64,000 nucleotides of DNA from JASLDZ01 sp964244065 (lineage in GTDB: Bacteria > Pseudomonadota > Alphaproteobacteria > Caulobacterales > Caulobacteraceae), in contig CAXTHH010000004.1 in the NCBI GenBank assembly GCA_964244065.1, forward strand, positions 1 to 64,000, in the 5' to 3' direction. Position numbers and translations under genes: made by a program. Shown piece by piece: positions 59,129 to 64,000 of this stretch (its first letter is position 1; every line of letters begins with the position of its first letter). The notes beneath the pieces were generated by a model. It was not told the DNA's origin. It saw nothing but the letters and a program-made list of their open reading frames with translations, and ran no database searches.

Positions 59129-60124
59129 TCAGCCTGCCCGCCCGGGGAGTCCCTCGTGCGCCGCCAGCGCCGCCCGCAGTTCGTCCACCAGGATCTCGCG
59201 CAGTCGGGGCGGCGAGAGCACGTCGACGGCCGGACCCCAGCTGAACAGGTGCCAAGCCAGCTCGCGCATGCCGCTGGCGCGGAAGCGGACGACCACCGCC
59301 CCGCCCGGCTCGCGCTCCACGGTCTGCCCGACGTGGAAGCGCCAGCGCAGGGCGCTCTCCGCCGCCTCCGGCCGGAAGCGCAGGGCCACCTCCTCCACGG
59401 CGTCCTGGTAGATGCCGAAGCTGCGGTCGGCGTAGGCCTGCAGCGAGAACCCCTCCGGCCGCATGGCCGGGCGGTCCAGCACCTCGACCTGCGACAGGCG
59501 GTCCAGCCGCCAGTTGCGCGGCTCCCCCTCCCCCTCGGCGGCCACCAGGTAGTTGGCGCGCCCGAACAGCAGGCCATAGGGCGTCACCTCGCGCACCTGC
59601 CCCGGCGTGCGGCCTCCGGCATAGGCGAAGCGCAGGGCAGAGCCGCCCTTGATCGCCTCGCGCACCACGCCCAGCACCGCGTCGCTCTCCGAGGGGCGCG
59701 GGCCCGCCTGCACGGCGATGGCCTCCGCCTGCAGCAGCGCCTCCAGATCGGGCGCGATGCGGCGGCGGGCCGGCGCGCGGAGGGCGGCCAGCACCTTCTT
59801 CTCCAGCGTTCTCAGCGCGCCGCCCCGCACCGCCGCGCCCTGCGCCTCGAGGTCGGAAGCGGCGGCGCCCAGGGCGGCCAGCTCGTCGGCTGTGGGCGCG
59901 TTCAGGAATCCGTCCAGCCCGGCGGGGATGCGGAAGCGCTTCGTCGGCGGATCAGGGATCGCCTCCATCTCGGGGAAAAGCTCCCACAGGGCGTCGCGCA
60001 TGCGCTCGGTGGTGCGGCGGTCGGCGCCGATCGCCTGGCCCATCTCGTCGAGCGTCAGCCCCTCCGCCGAGCCCGCCAGCGCCCGGGCGAGCCGCAGCAG
60101 GTTGGCCGCCTTCTCGTGCCGCAT
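59129..60124 (-). CDS. WYL-domain transcriptional regulator (YafY type)
   Basis: 331 residues from ATG 60124. An N-terminal helix-turn-helix (about 1-60; NLLRLARALAGSAEGLTLDEMGQAIGADRRTTERMRDAL) is followed by a WYL domain (about 145-220; LRFAYAGGRTPGQVREVTPYGLLFGRANYLVAA) and a WCX extension. WYL proteins sense nucleotides or DNA-damage signals. It is divergent from a gene of unknown function with a 10-bp inverted repeat between them. The 117-bp gap after it, toward the GT4 gene, contains only a short GC palindrome (GCCCCGCGGGGC). Confidence 0.88.
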   Translation of the reverse strand: MRHEKAANLLRLARALAGSAEGLTLDEMGQAIGADRRTTERMRDALWELFPEMEAIPDPPTKRFRIPAGLDGFLNAPTADELAALGAAASDLEAQGAAVRGGALRTLEKKVLAALRAPARRRIAPDLEALLQAEAIAVQAGPRPSESDAVLGVVREAIKGGSALRFAYAGGRTPGQVREVTPYGLLFGRANYLVAAEGEGEPRNWRLDRLSQVEVLDRPAMRPEGFSLQAYADRSFGIYQDAVEEVALRFRPEAAESALRWRFHVGQTVEREPGGAVVVRFRASGMRELAWHLFSWGPAVDVLSPPRLREILVDELRAALAAHEGLPGRAG

Positions 60125-60134
60125 GAGGCCTCCG

Positions 60135-60161
60135 CCGCTACGTCCAAAGGTGACGTAGCGG
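60135..60161. promoter_or_regulatory. Inverted repeat, likely WYL regulator operator
   Basis: CCGCTACGTC, a 7-base spacer CAAAGGT, and GACGTAGCGG form a perfect 10-bp inverted repeat 10 bases upstream of the WYL gene start and 38 bases upstream of the divergent gene. Confidence 0.7.
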
Positions 60162-60199
60162 CCGTTCATACCGCATCCGTCGAACAGATGGAGCCCGCC

Positions 60200-60613
60200 A
60201 TGGCCACCGCCGCCCGCCAACCCAAGCGCCTCACCGTCCAGGGCCGCCGCACGCTGATGACCTCGCCGCGCGCCATGCGCCACGCTCCGCCCTCGGGCGA
60301 GCTGATCAACGCGGTGCTGCAGTACGCCGACGTGAGCACCGACATGGGGGGCGGGCGCACCCTCTACCGCCTGTCCGCCCGCCGCATGGCCGACCCCGTG
60401 ATCACCGGCCCCCTCGGCCGCGAGGCTCCGCGGCTGGCCGACGTGGGCGTGGTGTGGGACGAGGTGGAGGACGAGATCTTCCGCGTGCTGGACGCCGCCC
60501 TGGGCGACCGGCTGGACGAGACGCCCGCCGGCCCGGACCCGCGGGAGGAGCCCCGGTTCGAGCTCACCGCCGCGGCGCTCGCCTACCTCGCCGCCTCCGG
60601 CGGGAGGGCCTGA
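60200..60613 (+). CDS. Unknown protein divergent from the WYL regulator
   Basis: 137 residues from ATG 60200, which has GGAG 6 bases upstream; ATG 60188 is an alternative. The sequence is coherent (LTVQGRRTLMTSPRAMRHAP, LINAVLQYADVSTDMGGGRT, VVWDEVEDEIFRVLDAALGD) with no signal peptide or membrane segment. I do not recognise the family. The basic N-terminus and acidic C-terminus may suggest a nucleic acid or partner-binding role. Its gene shares a control region with the WYL regulator, which probably governs it. Confidence 0.7.
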   Translation: MATAARQPKRLTVQGRRTLMTSPRAMRHAPPSGELINAVLQYADVSTDMGGGRTLYRLSARRMADPVITGPLGREAPRLADVGVVWDEVEDEIFRVLDAALGDRLDETPAGPDPREEPRFELTAAALAYLAASGGRA

Positions 60614-60629
60614 CGACGTCTCGACACAT

Positions 60630-60646
60630 GGGCGAATGATTCGCCC
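60630..60646. other. Small hairpin between the unknown gene and the cold-shock gene
   Basis: GGGCGAA, TGA, TTCGCCC is a perfect 7-bp stem with a 3-base loop. It is not followed directly by a T-run (TTTT appears 12 bases later), so termination is uncertain. It may mark the end of the previous transcript or fold in the cold-shock leader. Confidence 0.4.
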
Positions 60647-60721
60647 TGACGGAACGCCTTTTCTGTGCAATGACTCCGGGGCCCACACGGGGCGACAGAG
60701 AGCGACACGGCAGGTTCATCT

Positions 60722-61303
60722 ATGGCGAGCGGTACGGTTAAGTGGTTCAACGGAACCAAGGGCTTCGGCTTCGTGGAGCCCACTGACGGCTCCGGCGACG
60801 TCTTCGTGCACATCAGCGCGGTGGAACGCGCCGGTCTGTCCTCCCTGAACGAGGGCGACACGGTGGAGTACGAACTCGTCGCCGACCGGCGCACGGGCAA
60901 GTCGTCGGCCGACAATCTGGTGGTCACGGGCCACGGCGCCCCGACCTCGGGCGGGGGTGGTGGCGGCGGCGGGTACGGCGACCGTCCCGCGCGGCCCCCG
61001 CGCGCCGGCGGCTTCGGCGGCGGCGGTGGTGGTGGCGGCTATGGTGGCGGCGGCGGCTACGGCGGCGGCGGTGGAGGCGGCGCGAGCGGCCCGGCGGTGA
61101 CCGGCGTGGTGAAGTTCTTCAACACCACCAAGGGCTTCGGCTTCATCCAGCCTGAGAACGGCGGCGCGGACGTGTTCGTGCACATCTCGGCCGTGGAACG
61201 GTCTGGCCTGCGCAGCCTGAACGAAGGCCAGCGCGTGTCCTTCCAGGTCGGCACCGACCGCAAGACGGGCAAGGCCGCGGCCGAGAACGTCGAGCTCGCC
61301 TAG
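60722..61303 (+). CDS. Double cold-shock domain protein with glycine-rich linker
   Basis: 193 residues. Two cold-shock domains (about 3-70 and 125-193), each with RNP1 (KGFGFVEP; KGFGFIQP) and RNP2 (VFVHIS twice), joined by a flexible linker of about 50 residues rich in Gly and Tyr. It should bind single-stranded RNA or DNA and act as an RNA chaperone. Double-domain Csp proteins are typical of Caulobacterales and related groups. The 108-bp leader upstream may be regulatory. It ends 18 bp from dapE. Confidence 0.93.
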   Translation: MASGTVKWFNGTKGFGFVEPTDGSGDVFVHISAVERAGLSSLNEGDTVEYELVADRRTGKSSADNLVVTGHGAPTSGGGGGGGGYGDRPARPPRAGGFGGGGGGGGYGGGGGYGGGGGGGASGPAVTGVVKFFNTTKGFGFIQPENGGADVFVHISAVERSGLRSLNEGQRVSFQVGTDRKTGKAAAENVELA

Positions 61304-61321
61304 GGCTTCAGGCGCGGCGGT

Positions 61322-62512
61322 TCACGCCGCCGCGCCGGCCTTGACGAACCTATGGTGATACCGCCCGATCAGGGCGGCGTAGACCTGTGTCAGCGTCTCT
61401 AGGTCGGCGAGCGGAACCCGCTCGTCGACCTTGTGCATGGTGGCGCCCACCAGCCCGAACTCCACCACCGGGCACAGGGCGCGGATGAAGCGCGCATCCG
61501 ACGTGCCGCCCGAAGTGGACAGCTCCGGCTCGACCCCCGCGACGTCGCGCACCGCCTCGGCCACCAGCGAGGTGAAGGGGCCGGATCCGGTGAAGAAGGC
61601 CTCGCCCGAGGTGCGGCTCTCCAGCCGGATCGTCCCCGCGAAATCCGCGCCCGCCTGATCGCAGATGGACTGCAGGCGCTCATGAAGCTTCGCCCCGGTC
61701 CAGTGCGGGTTGAAGCGGATGGAGAGCTTCGCGGACGCCTTGGCCGGGATGAGGTTGCGCGTGGGGTTGCCCACCTCCAGGTCGGTAAGCTCCAGGTTGG
61801 AGGCCTGGAACTCGGGGTAACCCTCGTCCAGCCGCTCGGTCGCCAGACGGTGGCACAGGGCCACCAGCACGGGCGCCGGGTTGGCGGCCCGGTGGGGGTA
61901 GGCGACGTGGCCCTGCACGCCCTCCACCGTGATCGTGGCGTAGAAGCTGCCGCGGCGGCCGACCTTGACCATGTCGCCCAGCGCCGCGACGCTGGTGGGC
62001 TCGCCCACCAGACAGTGGTCGATGCGCTCGCCCTCGGCCAGCAGCGCCTCCACCACCTTGCGCGTGCCGTTCAGCGCCTCGCCCTCCTCGTCGCCGGTGA
62101 TCAGCAGGGAGAGCGGACCCGCGTCCGCGCCAGCCCGCGCCGCCGCCGCGATCCAGGCCGCCACCCCGCCCTTCATGTCCGCGGCGCCCCGGCCGATCAG
62201 CGCGCCGTCGCGCAGTTCGGCGTCGAACGGGCCCGAACTCCAGTCCGCCTCGGCCCCGGGAGGCACCACGTCCACATGCCCGGCGAAGCATAGGTTCGAG
62301 CCCTCGCCGCCGCGCTTGGCGTAGAGGTTCTCGATGGTCCCGAACGGCATGCGGCGGCAGGCGAAGCCCAGCGCTTCCAGCCAGCCCTGCACCAGGTCCA
62401 TCGCCCCCGCGTCGGCCGGCGTGATCGAGGGGCGGCGGATCAGCGCCCGCGCGAGGCCGACGGGGTCGCCCAGGGACGTGGCCAGGGGAGTCGGCAGGCT
62501 GTCGCGGTCCAT
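61322..62512 (-). CDS. dapE: Succinyl-diaminopimelate desuccinylase
   Basis: 396 residues, cytoplasmic M20 enzyme of lysine and peptidoglycan (meso-diaminopimelate) synthesis. Metal ligands: His and Asp in CFAGHVDVVPPG, Asp in GRGAADMKGG, TGDEEGEALNG with the catalytic Glu, LVGEPTSV, and the final His in GLVGATMHKVDE. SGGTSDARF is also typical. The C-terminus is a little extended. dapD, the previous pathway step but one, lies 1 kb away on the same strand. Confidence 0.95.
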   Translation of the reverse strand: MDRDSLPTPLATSLGDPVGLARALIRRPSITPADAGAMDLVQGWLEALGFACRRMPFGTIENLYAKRGGEGSNLCFAGHVDVVPPGAEADWSSGPFDAELRDGALIGRGAADMKGGVAAWIAAAARAGADAGPLSLLITGDEEGEALNGTRKVVEALLAEGERIDHCLVGEPTSVAALGDMVKVGRRGSFYATITVEGVQGHVAYPHRAANPAPVLVALCHRLATERLDEGYPEFQASNLELTDLEVGNPTRNLIPAKASAKLSIRFNPHWTGAKLHERLQSICDQAGADFAGTIRLESRTSGEAFFTGSGPFTSLVAEAVRDVAGVEPELSTSGGTSDARFIRALCPVVEFGLVGATMHKVDERVPLADLETLTQVYAALIGRYHHRFVKAGAAA

Positions 62513-62561
62513 GCCGAGCGCTTAGGCTGGGCCGCGCCGCCGCGCAAACCCGAGGCCGCCC

Positions 62562-63038
62562 GTGAGGATCGACATCGCCGCCGCACCGACGAGCTTCGGC
62601 ACGGGCTACCCCGACCCCTACGCCACGCCCTGCCTCGGCCGTCGCCGCTGGCGACTGGGCGACGCGGCGGGGCTGGACCAGTTCGGCGTGAACCTGCTGC
62701 GCCTGCCCGCCGGCCAGTGGTCCAGCCAGCGGCACTGGCAGCACGGTGAGGACGAGTTCGTCTACGTGCTCGAGGGCGAGGTGGTCATGATCACCGACGC
62801 CGGCGAGGAGGTGATGCGGCCGGGCGATTGCGCGGGCTTCAAGGCCGGCGAGCCGAACGGCCACCACTTCCAGAACCGGACGGACGCCGAGGCGGTGTTG
62901 TTGGAGGTGGGTGCGCGCCGGCCCGGCGGTGACGGCGCGACCTATCCCGACATCGATCTGCACCTGAACGCGGGGGGCGCCGGATACACCCATGTGGACG
63001 GCGCGCCGTATCCAACCACGGGCCGACGCTCGACCTAG
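62562..63038 (+). CDS. Cupin-domain protein
   Basis: 158 residues, GTG start. A single cupin barrel at about 45-125 with the metal motif in HWQHGEDEFVYVLEGEV (two His and a Glu) and a second-motif His in NGHHFQN. Small cytoplasmic cupins of this kind are sugar isomerase-like or of unknown role. It is divergent from dapE with 49 bp between starts and lies between dapE and dapD on the opposite strand. Confidence 0.85.
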   Translation: MRIDIAAAPTSFGTGYPDPYATPCLGRRRWRLGDAAGLDQFGVNLLRLPAGQWSSQRHWQHGEDEFVYVLEGEVVMITDAGEEVMRPGDCAGFKAGEPNGHHFQNRTDAEAVLLEVGARRPGGDGATYPDIDLHLNAGGAGYTHVDGAPYPTTGRRST

Positions 63039-63063
63039 CCGCTTAGAACGGCCAAGCTCGGGC

Positions 63064-63459
63064 ATGCTCGGCCCCGCCCTCGCCCTCGCTCTCGCCCTGC
63101 AGGCCGCTGCAGTTGCGCCGTCTGCGCCCTCGCCGCTGGCCGGCGACTGGGTCGTGGACCTGACGCCCTCGCCCACGGCGAAGCCGTACCTCAAGGGCAT
63201 GACGCTGGCGCCCGCGGCTGACGGCACGGTGACCGGCCAGTTCTACGACAGCGAGATCCAGGCGGGCCGTTGGAAGGCGCAGGGCGGCCGCACCTGCGCC
63301 AGCTTCCGCACCAGCGACGGCGAGGGGCCGTACCACACGGCCGTGTGCCTGACGCCCGGCGGCGCGCAGGGCCAGACCTGGGCCGAGCAGCGCGCCTTCG
63401 TGTTCGTCTGGTCCGCCCGCCGCGCCACGACGGCGGACAAGGCGCAGCCCTGGTCGTGA
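63064..63459 (+). CDS. Small exported protein of unknown function
   Basis: 131 residues. The ATG at 63064 begins a signal peptide (MLGPALALALALQAAAVAPS). The mature part (SPLAGDWVVDLTPSPTAKPY, then TVTGQFYDSEIQAG) resembles small lipocalin-like exported proteins with GDW openings; two Cys (RTCASF and AVCLTP) may pair. Function unknown. It ends 1 bp before the convergent dapD stop. Confidence 0.7.
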   Translation: MLGPALALALALQAAAVAPSAPSPLAGDWVVDLTPSPTAKPYLKGMTLAPAADGTVTGQFYDSEIQAGRWKAQGGRTCASFRTSDGEGPYHTAVCLTPGGAQGQTWAEQRAFVFVWSARRATTADKAQPWS

Positions 63460-63460
63460 G

Positions 63461-64000
63461 CTAGTCGCGCAGGAGCTCGTTCACGCTGGTCTTGGAGCGC
63501 GTCTGGGCGTCCACCGTCTTGACGATCACCGCGCAGGCCAGGCCCACCCCGCCGTTCGGGTCGGGCAGCACGCCCGGGACCACCACGCTGTAGGGGGGCA
63601 CGCGGCCGCGGTGAACCTCGCCGGTGGTGCGGTCCACGATCTTGGTGGACTGGCCCAGGAACACGCCCATGGAGAGCACCGCGCCCTCCTCCACGATCAC
63701 GCCCTCGGCCACCTCGGAGCGGGCGCCGATGAAGCAGCCGTCCTCGATGATGGTCGGGTTGGCCTGCAGCGGCTCCAGCACGCCGCCGATGCCCGCGCCG
63801 CCCGACAGGTGCACGTTGGCGCCGATCTGCGCGCAGGAGCCCACGGTGGCCCAGGTGTCGACCATGGTCCCCTCCCCCACCCGCGCGCCGATGTTGACGA
63901 AGGAAGGCATCAGGATGGCGTTACGGCCGATGTAGGCTCCCCGGCGGACCACCGCGCCCGGCACGACGCGGAAGCCGGCGCTCGTGAAGTCGTCGGCCTT
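63461..64000 (-). CDS. dapD: 2,3,4,5-tetrahydropyridine-2,6-dicarboxylate N-succinyltransferase, C-terminal part
   Basis: The frame is open to the window edge; about 180 residues are present. The left-handed beta-helix hexapeptide repeats are clear (VVPGAVVRRGAYIGRNAILM, PSFVNIGARV, TMVDTWATVGSCAQIGANVH, LSGGAGIGGVLEPLQA), which is the DapD active region for succinyl-CoA binding. It makes N-succinyl-2-amino-6-ketopimelate in the meso-DAP/lysine pathway, two steps before dapE. The N-terminus lies outside the window. Confidence 0.95.
   Translation of the reverse strand, partial: KADDFTSAGFRVVPGAVVRRGAYIGRNAILMPSFVNIGARVGEGTMVDTWATVGSCAQIGANVHLSGGAGIGGVLEPLQANPTIIEDGCFIGARSEVAEGVIVEEGAVLSMGVFLGQSTKIVDRTTGEVHRGRVPPYSVVVPGVLPDPNGGVGLACAVIVKTVDAQTRSKTSVNELLRD

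Noticed and set aside
60646..60721. GGAAC at 60650 as an EcfG promoter for the cold-shock gene
   Set aside because: No CGTT-like -10 box occurs 16-17 bases downstream.
60950..61085. GGC-rich repeat tract that could be a DNA repeat element
   Set aside because: It is in frame inside the cold-shock gene and encodes the Gly/Tyr linker between the two domains.

Overview
The window is a compact, very GC-rich (about 70% or more by eye, not computed) chromosomal segment of an alphaproteobacterium. Frequent GTG and TTG starts, many 4-base start/stop overlaps, two TonB-dependent receptors, several secreted metallopeptidases, a GAF-PAS-HWE histidine kinase, a DUF4167 gene after prmC, an HpnL-type membrane protein, a tetR/acrA/acrB/nodT efflux locus, and a motif for the alphaproteobacterial general-stress sigma factor EcfG/SigT all point to Caulobacterales. 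A Caulobacter/Phenylobacterium-like organism is the best guess, but it is inferred from gene content only. I see no rRNA, tRNA, CRISPR array, insertion sequence or prophage. No gap between genes exceeds 300 bp.

Layout. 1-7.7 kb: end of ubiB, a secreted M42 peptidase, purA, a PagL-like outer membrane protein, secreted M61 and M48 peptidases, and a small orphan nuclease-like ORF. 7.8-14.9 kb (minus strand): TonB receptor, DoxX, BrnA/BrnT toxin-antitoxin, a FadB-like beta-oxidation protein, and a secreted M28 peptidase. 15-24.5 kb: ABA4-like membrane protein, DEAD-box helicase, TrmH-type methyltransferase, phosphoesterase, GST, response regulator, secreted amidohydrolase, acyl-CoA synthetase, TauE-type permease, pseudouridine synthase. 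24.6-27.9 kb: the EF-P module (efp, epmA, epmB) plus a DUF559 protein. 27.9-31.5 kb: HWE kinase and a TonB receptor lacking a visible signal peptide. 31.7-35.2 kb: small lipoprotein, GbsR/MarR-type regulator, and cytochrome bd oxidase genes cydA-cydB plus a small DUF2474 subunit. 35.2-41.9 kb: TetR regulator and the RND efflux operon. 42-47 kb: two YihY/BrkB proteins around an HpnL-like protein and an exported formamidase-like protein. 46.8-54.9 kb: MOSC protein, prmC, DUF4167, SDR, luciferase-like oxidoreductase, serine hydrolase, a degenerate HtrA-like protein, PilZ. 55-59 kb: a carbohydrate operon (GH130, GH13, GT4) behind a consensus EcfG promoter. 59-64 kb: WYL regulator and divergent unknown protein, double cold-shock protein, dapE, cupin, small exported protein, and the end of dapD.

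Two features recur along the whole window. First, several families of palindromic intergenic repeats are present. The commonest (family A, seven copies) lies only between genes transcribed in the same direction, once between epmA and epmB. Second, most convergent gene pairs overlap or nearly touch at their 3' ends, leaving no room for ordinary hairpin terminators.

The strongest leads are the EcfG-type promoter in front of the GH130-GH13-GT4 operon, the repeat families and their placement, the free-standing phage-type nuclease domain behind the M48 peptidase, the PDZ protein that has lost trypsin-like catalytic residues, the receptor without a signal peptide, and the palindromic operator candidates at 32039, 35916 and 60135. 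I see no clear wholly new multi-gene system.
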